Shown: positions 1 through 7,439 of the stretch, piece by piece
Position numbering within the stretch: the stretch's first letter is position 1
Layout of the letters: every line of letters begins with the position of its first letter
Source: DATHVI01 sp035461385
GTDB taxonomy: Bacteria > Actinomycetota > Thermoleophilia > Solirubrobacterales > 70-9
NCBI GenBank assembly: GCA_035461385.1
Contig: DATHVI010000084.1
Location: forward strand, 1 to 30,776
Direction: 5' to 3'
DNA length: 30,776 nucleotides
The notes under the pieces: generated by a model
The model's database searches: none
Told to the model about the DNA's origin: nothing
What the model saw: the letters and a program-made list of their open reading frames with translations, nothing else
Translations under genes and position numbers: made by a program

Positions 1-1771
1 CGGAGACCTTGTGGAAGGCGGCCTGCAGGGCGTCGGTCTTCGCCGTGATCTCGGCGGCGTCGTCGGACTCGAGCACCCCCTTGACCGCCTCGATCGCGGC
101 GTTGATCTCCTGCTTCGCGGCGTCGTCGAGCTGGTCGCCCATCTCCGCGACCTGCTTGGAGGCCTGGTAGGCCGCGTTCTCGGCGACGTTGCGCGCCTCG
201 GCGAGCTCGCGCTGGCGCCGGTCGTCGTCGGCGTGGGCCTCGGCGTCCTTGACCATCCGCTCGACCTCGTCCTCGGCCAGCCCGGACCCGCCCTTGATCT
301 CGATCTTCTGCTCCTTGGCCGTGCCGAGGTCCTTCGCGGCGACGTTGAGGATGCCGTTCGCGTCGATGTCGAACGCGACCTCGATCTGCGGCACTCCCCG
401 CGGCGCGGGCGGGATCCCGGTGAGCTGGAACTTGCCGAGCGACTTGTTGTAGGCGGCCATCTCGCGCTCACCCTGGAGCACGTGGACCTCGACCGAGGGC
501 TGGTTGTCCTCGGCGGTCGAGAAGATCTCCGACTTGCGGCTCGGGATCGTCGTGTTGCGCTCGATTAGCTTCGTCATCACGCCGCCCTTGGTCTCGATCC
601 CGAGCGTCAGCGGGGTGACGTCGAGCAGCAGCACATCCTTGACGTCGCCGGCGAGCACCCCGGCCTGGATCGCGGCGCCGATCGCCACCACCTCGTCGGG
701 GTTGACGCCCTGGTGCGGCTCCTTGCCGACCAGATCCTTGACCTTCTCCTGAACCGCCGGCATCCGGGTCATCCCGCCGACCAGGATCACGTGGTCGATG
801 TCGGGCGCGCCCGAGTCGGACAGCGCCTGCTTGACCGGCGAGACGACCCGGTCGAGGAGGCCGGAGGTGAGCTCGTTCAGCTTCGCCCGGGTGAGCTTGA
901 TCTCGAGGTGCTTCGGCTGGCCCTCGACCGCGGTGATGAACGGCAGGTTGATCTGCGTCTCCTGAGTCGCCGAGAGCTCGATCTTCGCCTTCTCGGCCGC
1001 CTCGTAGAGACGCTGGAGCGAGTTCTTGTCCTGGGCGAGGTCGACGCCCTGGTCGCGCTTGAACTCGGCGACCAGCCACTCGACGATCGCCTTGTCCCAG
1101 TTGTCGCCGCCGAGGTGGTTGTCGCCCGAGGTCGCCTTGACCTCGAACACCCCGTCGCCGATCTCGAGCACCGAGACGTCGAAGGTCCCGCCGCCGAGGT
1201 CGAAGACGAGGATCGTCTGGTCGGTCTCCTTGTCGAGGCCGTAGGCGAGCGACGCCGCGGTCGGCTCGTTGATGATCCGCTTGACCTCGAGGCCGGCGAT
1301 CTTGCCGGCGTCCTTGGTCGCCTGGCGCTGGTCGTCGTTGAAGTAGGCGGGGACGGTGATCACCGCCGAGTCGACCGGCTCGCCGAGCTTCGCCTCGGCG
1401 TCGGCCTTCAGCTTCTGGAGGATCATCGCCGAGATCTCCGGCGGCGAGTACTGCTCGCCGCGGACGTCGACGCGGACGTCTCCGTTCGGGCCGGGGACGA
1501 CCTTGTAGGGGACGATCGTCTCCTCCTCCTTGACCTCGGCCTCCTTGCGGCCCATGAACCGCTTGATCGAGAAGATCGTGTTCTCGGGGTTCATCACCGC
1601 CTGGCGCTTGGCGACCGTGCCGACGAGGCGCTCGCCCGAGTCGGTGAACGCGACCACCGACGGGGTGGTCCTCCCGCCCTCGGCGTTCTCGAGCACGGTC
1701 GGCTCGGTGCCCTCGAGGACGGCGAAGCACGAGTTCGTGGTTCCCAGATCGATTCCGATCGTCTTTGCCAT
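1..1771 (-). CDS. dnaK: Molecular chaperone DnaK (Hsp70), 3' end cut by the window
   Basis: ATP-dependent Hsp70 chaperone of the cytoplasm, working with DnaJ and GrpE in protein folding and heat-shock recovery. About 590 residues are visible. The N-terminus reads MAKTIGIDLGTTNSCFAVLE, the hallmark first phosphate-binding loop. The DLGGGTFDVS second phosphate loop, the ILVGGMTRMP adenosine motif, the linker DVTPLTLGIET and the start of the helical lid follow. The usual length is about 610-640 aa, so only the last few dozen residues are missing. The ATG at 1771-1769 is preceded by GAGGAG about 12 nt upstream. The usual partners grpE and dnaJ would lie downstream, outside the window, and cannot be seen. 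No HrcA CIRCE or HspR HAIR consensus was found upstream; a hairpin in the leader is listed separately. Confidence 0.97.
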   Translation of the reverse strand, partial: MAKTIGIDLGTTNSCFAVLEGTEPTVLENAEGGRTTPSVVAFTDSGERLVGTVAKRQAVMNPENTIFSIKRFMGRKEAEVKEEETIVPYKVVPGPNGDVRVDVRGEQYSPPEISAMILQKLKADAEAKLGEPVDSAVITVPAYFNDDQRQATKDAGKIAGLEVKRIINEPTAASLAYGLDKETDQTILVFDLGGGTFDVSVLEIGDGVFEVKATSGDNHLGGDNWDKAIVEWLVAEFKRDQGVDLAQDKNSLQRLYEAAEKAKIELSATQETQINLPFITAVEGQPKHLEIKLTRAKLNELTSGLLDRVVSPVKQALSDSGAPDIDHVILVGGMTRMPAVQEKVKDLVGKEPHQGVNPDEVVAIGAAIQAGVLAGDVKDVLLLDVTPLTLGIETKGGVMTKLIERNTTIPSRKSEIFSTAEDNQPSVEVHVLQGEREMAAYNKSLGKFQLTGIPPAPRGVPQIEVAFDIDANGILNVAAKDLGTAKEQKIEIKGGSGLAEDEVERMVKDAEAHADDDRRQRELAEARNVAENAAYQASKQVAEMGDQLDDAAKQEINAAIEAVKGVLESDDAAEITAKTDALQAAFHKVS

Positions 1772-1778
1772 CGTTTCA

Positions 1779-1820
1779 GCTACTCCTCAGTCTCGCAATA
1801 AATCTGAGTCCGAGCGTAGC
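1779..1820 (-). promoter_or_regulatory. Hairpin in dnaK leader overlapping the ribosome-binding site
   Basis: On the minus strand the sequence just before dnaK forms an interrupted inverted repeat: GCTAC (1820-1816) pairs with GTAGC (1783-1779), and CTCAG (1808-1804) with CTGAG (1790-1786), around an AT-rich loop. The Shine-Dalgarno GAGGAG lies inside the right arm, so folding would partly bury it, as in RNA thermometers. A TACGCT -10-like hexamer overlaps the left outer arm. If transcription starts there, the outer stem is not in the mRNA and the repeat would instead act as a DNA operator. The structure is seen in the sequence; the function is inferred. Confidence 0.4.
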
Positions 1821-1934
1821 AGATATGTGGGAGCGCGTAACCCCGCAGCCACCGCGGTCGGAATCCACGGCGGCGCGGCGCAGGGGACCCGGATGTCGTC
1901 TCGCCGCGGCTCGCGGACGCGTCGCGCAGCCGGC

Positions 1935-2384
1935 TCAGCAGCCGCCGGAGTCGGGGGTCTCCGCCTCGGAGGTGTCGACGGTCGGGCCGCGGTCGATCTG
2001 GCCCGCGTACGCGGCGACGAACTGGGAGACCTCCTTCGCGTTCTCGCCGACCAGGATGCCGGCCGGCATCCTCCCGCCGAGCCCGCAGGTGACGGCGTTG
2101 AGCACCCGGGTGTAGATCCCCTCGTAGAGGTCGGGGCTGTTGGTGCCGGTCGGGACCAGGAGGTCGTCGAGGTTCGGCGCGACGACCCCGTTGGTGCGGG
2201 CGGCTGCGAGCGTGTGGCACTGGCCGCAGCTGGTCACGAACAGGTCGCGGGCCTCGCCGTCGCGGGGTTCGACCTCGACGGTGGCCGCGTCCTCGCCGCC
2301 CTTCGAGGCAAGAGCGAGGAAAGGGATCGCGAGCACGCAGATCGCGGCGAAGATCCCGAAGATGACGATTGGGGCCTTGCTCAT
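1935..2384 (-). CDS. Membrane-anchored class I c-type cytochrome
   Basis: Small (149 aa) haem protein of electron transport on the outer face of the membrane. Residues about 5-27 are a single hydrophobic segment that should act as an uncleaved anchor or signal. The haem-attachment motif CGQCH is at C53, C56 and H57, and the likely axial methionine M106 lies in a GGRMPAG motif typical of cytochrome c domains. Two further cysteines (C100 and the C-terminal residue C149) are unusual. The start is ATG at 2384; the ribosome site is weak. A TAGTAT -10-like element lies about 33 nt upstream (2423-2418 on the minus strand). No oxidase or bc-complex genes are adjacent, so its redox partner cannot be named. 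Confidence 0.88.
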   Translation of the reverse strand: MSKAPIVIFGIFAAICVLAIPFLALASKGGEDAATVEVEPRDGEARDLFVTSCGQCHTLAAARTNGVVAPNLDDLLVPTGTNSPDLYEGIYTRVLNAVTCGLGGRMPAGILVGENAKEVSQFVAAYAGQIDRGPTVDTSEAETPDSGGC

Positions 2385-2470
2385 GAGTTCTTCGGGGCGG
2401 GCTGCGCCCGGGAGCGGATACTACCTGCAGCTGCCCGGCCGGCCGGGCGGACTGCGCGGCGCCAGTTGAT

Positions 2471-2484
2471 TGCGTTATATATCG
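2471..2484. promoter_or_regulatory. AT-rich promoter-like block in divergent gap
   Basis: The 195 bp between the divergent cytochrome c and methyltransferase genes holds one clearly AT-rich island, TGCGTTATATATCG, in otherwise GC-rich DNA. TTATAT or TATATA can serve as a -10 element in either direction. No convincing -35 was seen. Confidence 0.3.
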
Positions 2485-2579
2485 CGGCCTCCCTCGGCGC
2501 TGCGCGCGGGAGCTGGTAAGAGGGCAGGCATACGGGCGCGGAGCCCCTCCGCCGCCCGGCTCGAAAAGGAGGCCGACGA

Positions 2580-3374
2580 GTGGCGACGGTTGCAAACCCC
2601 AGGACGGCGGAGCGGGAGCCCGTTCCAGAGCCGACCGAGGCGGAGCGCGCGGTGGCCGATCTGCTGCCGCTCGCGGTTGACGCCGAGGTGGCCCGGGAGG
2701 TGCTCGACGACGTCCCGTTCTGGTTTCACACCTTCTCGCTCGGCAACGGCCTCTATACGCCCGGCGCGGCCCGCGACCATCGCTACCGGATCCCTGCCGT
2801 GCCCGAAGACCTGGGCGGGAAGGCGGTTCTCGACGTCGGCGCGTTCGACGGCTTCTACTCGTTCCTCGCCGAGGCCCGCGGCGCCTCCCGCGTCGTCGCG
2901 GTCGACAACGAGCAGTACCGCGATTGGGTCCGGGCTCGCTGGGGGATCGAGGTCGAGGGCGGCGAGGGGCTGCGCGCGATCTCGCGCCTGATCGGCTCGC
3001 GGGTCGAGTACCGGCGGCTCGACGCGTTCGAGCTCGACTCGGTCGGCGAGCAGTTCGACCTCATCTTCTGCTTCGGGATCCTGCACCGGGTCGGACACCC
3101 GCTCGGCCTGCTCGAGGTGCTCCGCCGCCGGCTGGCGCCGGGAGGGCGCGTGCTGGTCGAGACCTACGGCGTCGCCGACTCGAAGCTAGGACACGAGGCG
3201 ACGATCCACGTCTGCGAGCCGGGCGGGGTCTACGCGCGCGACGAGTTCGTCTATTGGGCGTTCGCGGCCGAGGGCCTACGCCGGCTCGCGGGCCACGCGG
3301 GCTTCGGCGACGCCGAGGTGATCGCCACCCCCGTGATCGCGGGGCATCCGAGGATCCTGGGCTACCTCACTTGA
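2580..3374 (+). CDS. SAM-dependent methyltransferase, CmoB/DUF1698-like
   Basis: Class I Rossmann-fold methyltransferase of 264 aa. Motif I, VLDVGAFDGFYSF, is at residues 83-95, followed by an acidic strand-2 end in VVAVDN and a motif LIFCFGILHRVGHPL where the CmoB family (tRNA U34 carboxymethyltransferase) has its FSMGVLYH-type stretch. The upstream block W48-F-H with LGNGLYTPG (54-62) also recalls the CmoB N-terminal pattern. True CmoB is longer (about 320 aa) and normally occurs with CmoA, which is absent here, so the substrate is open. The GTG start at 2580 is fixed by an excellent ribosome site AAAAGGAGG (2564-2572), 7 nt away. The glycerophosphodiesterase gene follows after 76 bp on the same strand. 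Confidence 0.85.
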   Translation: MATVANPRTAEREPVPEPTEAERAVADLLPLAVDAEVAREVLDDVPFWFHTFSLGNGLYTPGAARDHRYRIPAVPEDLGGKAVLDVGAFDGFYSFLAEARGASRVVAVDNEQYRDWVRARWGIEVEGGEGLRAISRLIGSRVEYRRLDAFELDSVGEQFDLIFCFGILHRVGHPLGLLEVLRRRLAPGGRVLVETYGVADSKLGHEATIHVCEPGGVYARDEFVYWAFAAEGLRRLAGHAGFGDAEVIATPVIAGHPRILGYLT

Positions 3375-3450
3375 GGCGGTTCACGCGAACGCCACCCGCT
3401 GGTGACATCTTCATAACACGGCCCCCGTTGCCGGGTGGTGGGATCGTCAC

Positions 3451-4206
3451 ATGGTCGTCCCGCTACACGCCCACAGGCTCGGGCGCGACTACGGCCCGGA
3501 CTCGTCGTGGCAGGCGCTCGCCGGCGCCCTGGCGGCAGGGGTCGACGGGGTCGAGACGGATGTCTGCCTCACCGGCGACGAGCGCCTGATCCTCCTCCAC
3601 GATCCGCTGCTCGAGCTCGGCACGACCGTCGGCGGCTGGGCCCACGAACGCCGGCTCGAAGAGATCCGCTCGGGGCGGCTGCGCGACCGCGACGGCCGGA
3701 TCACCGACCAGAGGCCGCTCGAGCTTGACGATGTCCTCGACGCAGTGCCCGCCGACCTCGTCGTCCAGGCCGAGGTCAAGGCGCACACCGACCCGGAGCT
3801 CGCCGCCCGGACCGCACGCGTCCTCTGCGAGCGTTACCGCCGCCGTCCTGACCGGCGGCGGATCGAGGTGATCAGCTTTCACTCGGCCGCGGTGGCGATC
3901 GCCGCGGCGCTCGGCTACCGCTCCCGGCTCGTCCTCCACGCCGAATACGCCCCCGAGGCTCTGGCCGCGTGGGCGGTTGCGCGGGGACTGGCCGGCGTCT
4001 CGGTCGAGCACTTCCTGCTCTCGCCGCACCTCGTCGCCGTGCTGCGCCTCGCCGGGCTGAGCGTCTGCACCGGCACCGTCAACCATCCCGAGCTGCTCCG
4101 CCGGGTCGTCGACCTCGCCCGTCCCGATGCCGTCTGCACCGATCGACCCGGCGAGCTGCGGGCCGAGGCCGGCGCGCTCGCCGCGGGCGCCCGCGCCGCC
4201 GCCTGA
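3451..4206 (+). CDS. Glycerophosphodiester phosphodiesterase family protein
   Basis: GDPD-family TIM barrel of 251 aa; members hydrolyse glycerophosphodiesters (deacylated phospholipids) to glycerol-3-phosphate and an alcohol. Conserved catalytic and metal residues are visible: H8-R9 in the AHR motif, E35 and D37 in VETDV, H50-D51 in LLHD, and the VQAEVK strand carrying another metal-binding Glu. The usual PENT motif after the first strand is changed to PDSS. There is no signal peptide, so the enzyme is probably cytoplasmic. The ATG start is at 3451 with a GGTGGTGGGA ribosome-site-like stretch. The gene converges on endonuclease III, with a strong hairpin between them. Confidence 0.9.
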   Translation: MVVPLHAHRLGRDYGPDSSWQALAGALAAGVDGVETDVCLTGDERLILLHDPLLELGTTVGGWAHERRLEEIRSGRLRDRDGRITDQRPLELDDVLDAVPADLVVQAEVKAHTDPELAARTARVLCERYRRRPDRRRIEVISFHSAAVAIAAALGYRSRLVLHAEYAPEALAAWAVARGLAGVSVEHFLLSPHLVAVLRLAGLSVCTGTVNHPELLRRVVDLARPDAVCTDRPGELRAEAGALAAGARAAA

Positions 4207-4277
4207 CCGCCGCGGCGACCGACGTCGATTCGCCCTCGCATGATGTGGGCAACCCGCCGTGCGTCGCGGCCGGCAGT

Positions 4278-4316
4278 GGCGTGACCGTGACCGATCGCGG
4301 TCGGGTCCGTCACGCC
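4278..4316. terminator. Convergent (bidirectional) hairpin between GDPD and nth
   Basis: Outer 8-bp perfect stem GGCGTGAC (4278-4285) with GTCACGCC (4309-4316) and inner 5-bp stem GACCG/CGGTC around an ATCG tetraloop. It sits in the 103-bp gap between convergent genes and includes the nth stop codon. There is no T-tract on either side, so it is intrinsic-terminator-like rather than classical. Confidence 0.5.
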
Positions 4317-5047
4317 CCGCCGGAGCGCGTCGCCGGCGGTGAGCGCAACCCGGCGGCGTGCTCGCGCCCATACGGGCACATCCGCCGCAGCGCGCACTCG
4401 GCGCAGCGTGGCCGCGGGCGGCAGATCTCGCGCCCGTGGCGGATCAGGTTCATGTGCAGCTCGTAGGCGTCCTCGGGATCGGTGATCCGCAGCATCTCGT
4501 CGTGGGCCACCTCGAACGAGGCGCGGGCCGGGAACAGGCCGAGCCGGCCGCCGACGCGATAGACATGGGTGTCGACCGGAATCTCCGGGCGGCCGAGGGC
4601 GAAGATCATCACGCACGCGGCGGTCTTGCGCCCGACTCCGGGAAGGCCCGTGAGGTACTCGAGCGCCTGGTCGCGGTCGGCGCCGGCGAGCCAGCCGAGG
4701 TTCGGCTCGCCGCTCTCGTCGCTGATCAGCCGCAGGATCTCCTGGATCCGCGGGCCCTTCTGGATCGCGAGCCCGCCCGGACGAAGCGCCTCGATGACCT
4801 CCTCGGGCGCCGCGTCGCGGACGTCGACCCAGGTCGCAAACCGCTCCCGTAGCCGTCCGTAGGCGACGTCGCGGTTGGTGTCGCTGGTGTTCTGGGAGAG
4901 GACGGTGAGCACGAGCTCGGCGATCGGGTCGCCGTGCGGCTCCCACTTCGGGCGGCCGTAGAGGTCGCGGAGGCGGTCGCGGATCGCACGCACCCGCGCG
5001 CGGCGGGGGCGGCGCCAGGGCTCGGCGGCAGCGGTCGCGGTCGTCAC
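4310..5047 (-). CDS. nth: Endonuclease III family DNA glycosylase/AP lyase
   Basis: Base-excision repair enzyme (245 aa) that removes oxidised pyrimidines and cleaves the AP site. The helix-hairpin-helix LPGVGRKTA carries the catalytic lysine K141. The catalytic aspartate D159 lies in PVDTHVYRV, with the family spacing of 18 residues. A [4Fe-4S] loop is present with C209, C215, C218 and C224. Its spacing is C-x5-C-x2-C-x5-C, one residue shorter in the first gap than the E. coli pattern C-x6-C-x2-C-x5-C. The start is GTG at 5047. There is no ribosome site, but a TATCCT -10 lies 7 nt upstream on this strand, so the mRNA is probably leaderless. The gene is divergent from the hydrolase at 5071, with only 23 bp between them. 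Confidence 0.92.
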   Translation of the reverse strand: MTTATAAAEPWRRPRRARVRAIRDRLRDLYGRPKWEPHGDPIAELVLTVLSQNTSDTNRDVAYGRLRERFATWVDVRDAAPEEVIEALRPGGLAIQKGPRIQEILRLISDESGEPNLGWLAGADRDQALEYLTGLPGVGRKTAACVMIFALGRPEIPVDTHVYRVGGRLGLFPARASFEVAHDEMLRITDPEDAYELHMNLIRHGREICRPRPRCAECALRRMCPYGREHAAGLRSPPATRSGGA

Positions 5048-5054
5048 CCGGGCG

Positions 5055-5064
5055 AGGATATGGT
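5055..5064. promoter_or_regulatory. Overlapping divergent -10 elements for nth and hydrolase
   Basis: In the 23-bp divergent gap, AGGATA (5055-5060) reads TATCCT on the minus strand, 7 nt before the nth GTG. TATGGT (5059-5064) lies 6 nt before the hydrolase GTG on the plus strand. The two hexamers share two bases, so the two leaderless promoters should compete. Confidence 0.45.
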
Positions 5065-5070
5065 GCGCCG

Positions 5071-5888
5071 GTGGCGCCGGTCGAGGAGTGGTTCGTCGAC
5101 GTCGACGGGATCAGGGTGCTCGTGCGCGAGGTCGCCGGCCCCGAGCCTCCGCGGTCTTCGTCCACGGCAACCCGACCGACTCGGGCGACTGGCTGCCGTT
5201 CCTGCGCCGGATCGAACGCCGCGCGGTCGCGTTCGACTTGCCGGGCTTCGGCCGCTCCGACCGCCCGGCCCGCGAACGCTTCGACCCGACGATGACCGGC
5301 TACGCGGACTTCATCGAGCGCCTGCTCGACCGGCTCGGGATCGACCGCTACCGGCTCGCGGTCCACGACTGGGGAGTGGTCGGCCTGATCGCCGCCCAGC
5401 GCGCCCCGGACCGAGTCGAGCGGCTGGTGGTGATCGGCGCCGTCCCGCTGCTTCCCGGCTACCGCTGGCACTGGCTCGCCCGGGTCTGGCGCCGGCGCGG
5501 ACTCGGCGAGCTCGCGAACGCGACCGCGACGAAGCCGGCGCTCCGGCTCCTGCTGCGACGGGCCCGACCGCGGCTCAAGCCGATGCCGGCGCCGCTCGTG
5601 GACGCGATCTGGGAGCGCTGGGATCGGGCGACGAGGGCGGCGGTGCTTCGCCTCTATCGGTCCGCCGACCCCGGGGCGCTCGCGGCCGCCGGCCTGCGGC
5701 TCGGCGACCTGCGCTGCCCGGCGCTCGTGGTCTGGGGCGCTCGCGATCCCTACACCCCGTCCCGGTTCGCGGCAGCCTGCGCGGAGCGGCTCCCCGGCGC
5801 CGAGCTCACCGTCCTCGACCGCGCCGGCCACTGGCCTTGGATCGACCCGCCGGAGACGGTCGTTAGGGTGGTCGACTTCCTCGGCTGA
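5071..5888 (+). CDS. Alpha/beta hydrolase (haloalkane dehalogenase/epoxide hydrolase-like) with apparent -1 frameshift
   Basis: The N-terminal part (MAPVEEWFVDVDGIRVLVRE, from the GTG at 5071) and the rest of the fold (AVFVHGNPTDSGDWLPFL onward, to 5888) are in different frames. They join if one base is added near 5149-5151, in CCTCCGCGG. After that the protein is complete. It has the oxyanion HGNP motif, the LPGFGRSDRP loop, a nucleophile elbow VHDWG with Asp as nucleophile (codon 5367-5369), an acid Asp in WGARDPYTP and a final catalytic His in GHWPW. Asp nucleophile plus HDWG is typical of haloalkane dehalogenases and epoxide hydrolases; the substrate is unknown. It is either a recent inactivating mutation or a sequencing error. 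No coding decay is seen downstream of the break. Confidence 0.75.
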
Positions 5889-5965
5889 GGTCGGGGATCG
5901 CCGATTGCGAGCGCGGCGGAGGGGAACTGTTCGGATAACCCCCGGAACTCGGTAAACGCCGTCTT

Positions 5966-5971
5966 TAGACT
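5966..5971 (+). promoter_or_regulatory. TAGACT -10 element for the inositol-lipid cluster
   Basis: TAGACT ends 11 nt before the GTG at 5983 and no Shine-Dalgarno lies between, consistent with a leaderless or near-leaderless transcript. Confidence 0.45.
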
Positions 5972-5982
5972 TCATCAGCCTG

Positions 5983-6753
5983 GTGCGTCGCCCGATCGCG
6001 TTCATCTCATCCCTCCTGCCCAGGGGCATCGGTGACGCGCTGCTGCAGTTCTTCCTCTTCTTCCTCGCCTACAACGGGTACCAGCTGGTCCGTGGGATCA
6101 GCGAGGGGCGCGAGGCGGTCGCGTTCGCCAACGCCGAGCGCCTGGTCGAGATCCAGCAGGGTCTGGGGGCGTTCTTCGAGCCGAGCTTCCAGCAGGCCCT
6201 GGTCGAGTACGACTGGCTGATCAACCTCGCGAACTTCCTCTACATGAACACCCACTTCGTGGTCACGACCGCGTTCCTGGTCTGGCTCTACCTGTTCCGC
6301 AACGACCACTTCTACTTCGTCCGCAACATGTTCATGGTCGCGATGGGCCTGGCGCTGATCGGCTACGCGCTCTACCCGACCGCGCCCCCGAGGCTGATGC
6401 CCGAGCTCGGCTTCACCGACACGATCCACACCTTGACCGGGGTCGCCCAGGACGCCGGCACCGTCAGCCTGCTCGTCAACCAGTACGCGGCGGTGCCGAG
6501 CATGCACATCGCCTTCGCGCTGATGATCGCGGTGCCGGGGATGCGCCTCGCCGGCCATCCACTGACCCGGGCGCTGTGGTCCGTCTACCCGCTGCTCGTC
6601 TTCTTCGTGATCGTCGTCACCGCGAATCACTTCTGGCTCGACGCCGCCGCCGGAGCGGCGGTCGCCTGCTTTGCGGCGGCCGCGGCGACGCAGCTCGCCC
6701 GCGCCCGCGAGGCGTGGGAATGGCCGCAGGGAACCCGGGAGGCGACGGCCTGA
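5983..6753 (+). CDS. PAP2-superfamily membrane protein, AUR1/inositol-phosphoryl-transferase-like
   Basis: Polytopic membrane protein of 256 aa with about six hydrophobic segments. It carries the PAP2 phosphatase/transferase core: PSMH (residues 172-175, the second motif) and TANHFWLD with H216 and D220 (the third motif). The first motif is degenerate (around RNDHFYFVRN). YPTAPPRLMP (131-140) and the PSMH variant resemble the AUR1 / inositol phosphorylceramide synthase branch rather than classical phosphatidate phosphatases (PSGH). It is the first gene of a same-strand set with a phosphatidylinositol-phosphate synthase (45 bp downstream) and ino1. This makes dephosphorylation of PI-phosphate, or transfer of its head group, a reasonable inference. 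The start is GTG, behind a TAGACT promoter. Confidence 0.88.
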   Translation: MRRPIAFISSLLPRGIGDALLQFFLFFLAYNGYQLVRGISEGREAVAFANAERLVEIQQGLGAFFEPSFQQALVEYDWLINLANFLYMNTHFVVTTAFLVWLYLFRNDHFYFVRNMFMVAMGLALIGYALYPTAPPRLMPELGFTDTIHTLTGVAQDAGTVSLLVNQYAAVPSMHIAFALMIAVPGMRLAGHPLTRALWSVYPLLVFFVIVVTANHFWLDAAAGAAVACFAAAAATQLARAREAWEWPQGTREATA

Positions 6754-6785
6754 GGCTGAGGCCGCGCCGGGCGCGGCCGGGCAGG

Positions 6786-6791
6786 TAGCGT
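6786..6791 (+). promoter_or_regulatory. TAGCGT -10-like element before the CDP-alcohol transferase
   Basis: TAGCGT lies 7 nt before the GTG at 6799 with no ribosome site, in the 45-bp gap after the PAP2 gene. It may provide an internal leaderless promoter. Confidence 0.35.
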
Positions 6792-6798
6792 TCCGCCC

Positions 6799-7425
6799 GT
6801 GGCCTCGGAGCTCCGGGATGTTCGCACCGCCGACGGGCTCCGACTCTACGCGCGCAGCCGGCTGATCGAGTCGCGGCTGACCCCGAACGCGATCTCGCTC
6901 ACCGGTCTCGTCCTCAACCTCGCCGCGGCCGTGCTCGTCACCCAGCGGCTGTTCTTCCTCGCCGGGGTCGCATTCATCGTCGGCTCGATCATGGACACCC
7001 TCGACGGCCGCTACTCGCGGATGTCGGGCAAGGGGACCCTGTTCGGCGCCTTCCTCGACTCGACCCTCGACCGGATCGAGGAGGGAGTGGTGATCACGGC
7101 GATCGCGTGGTACTTCGCCGACCGCGGCGACTCGATCGCCGCGGCGGCGTGTGTCTTCGTCGTCCTCGGCTCGCTGATGGTCTCCTACACGCGGGCGCGT
7201 GCCGAGGCGCTCGGGGTCGAGTGTAAGGTCGGGCTCGCCACCCGGCCGGTGCGGGTGGTGGTACTTTCAATCGGCCTCGTGTTCGCGAAGGGAGCCGGGA
7301 TCTTCGACATCGAGCTGCTCGCCGCGTCGATCTACGTCCTCGCCGTCCTGACGGCGTTCACGGTCGTCCAGCGCGTCTGGCACGTGCGTCGCGAGCTGCA
7401 GGCCGCGGGGTCGGCCGAGGTGTAA
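6799..7425 (+). CDS. CDP-alcohol phosphatidyltransferase, probable phosphatidylinositol-phosphate synthase
   Basis: Integral membrane enzyme of 208 aa that swaps CMP in CDP-diacylglycerol for an alcohol. The family signature is present: D66-x2-D69-G70-x2-S73-R74-x8-G83-x3-D87-x3-D91, with all four metal-binding/catalytic aspartates. The position normally Ala before the Arg (DGxxAR) is Ser. About six hydrophobic helices fit the family. Because the next gene makes inositol-1-phosphate, the most likely reaction is CDP-DAG plus inositol-1-phosphate to phosphatidylinositol phosphate, as in mycobacterial PgsA1. Phosphatidylglycerol-phosphate synthase is the main alternative. The start is GTG. Confidence 0.9.
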   Translation: MASELRDVRTADGLRLYARSRLIESRLTPNAISLTGLVLNLAAAVLVTQRLFFLAGVAFIVGSIMDTLDGRYSRMSGKGTLFGAFLDSTLDRIEEGVVITAIAWYFADRGDSIAAAACVFVVLGSLMVSYTRARAEALGVECKVGLATRPVRVVVLSIGLVFAKGAGIFDIELLAASIYVLAVLTAFTVVQRVWHVRRELQAAGSAEV

Positions 7426-7439
7426 CACGACGGTGGCCC

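Noticed and set aside
468..1801. Long open frames in other phases over dnaK and other genes
   Set aside because: In DNA this GC-rich, non-coding phases stay open; these products are low-complexity Arg/Gly/Ala/Leu strings and dnaK itself explains the region.
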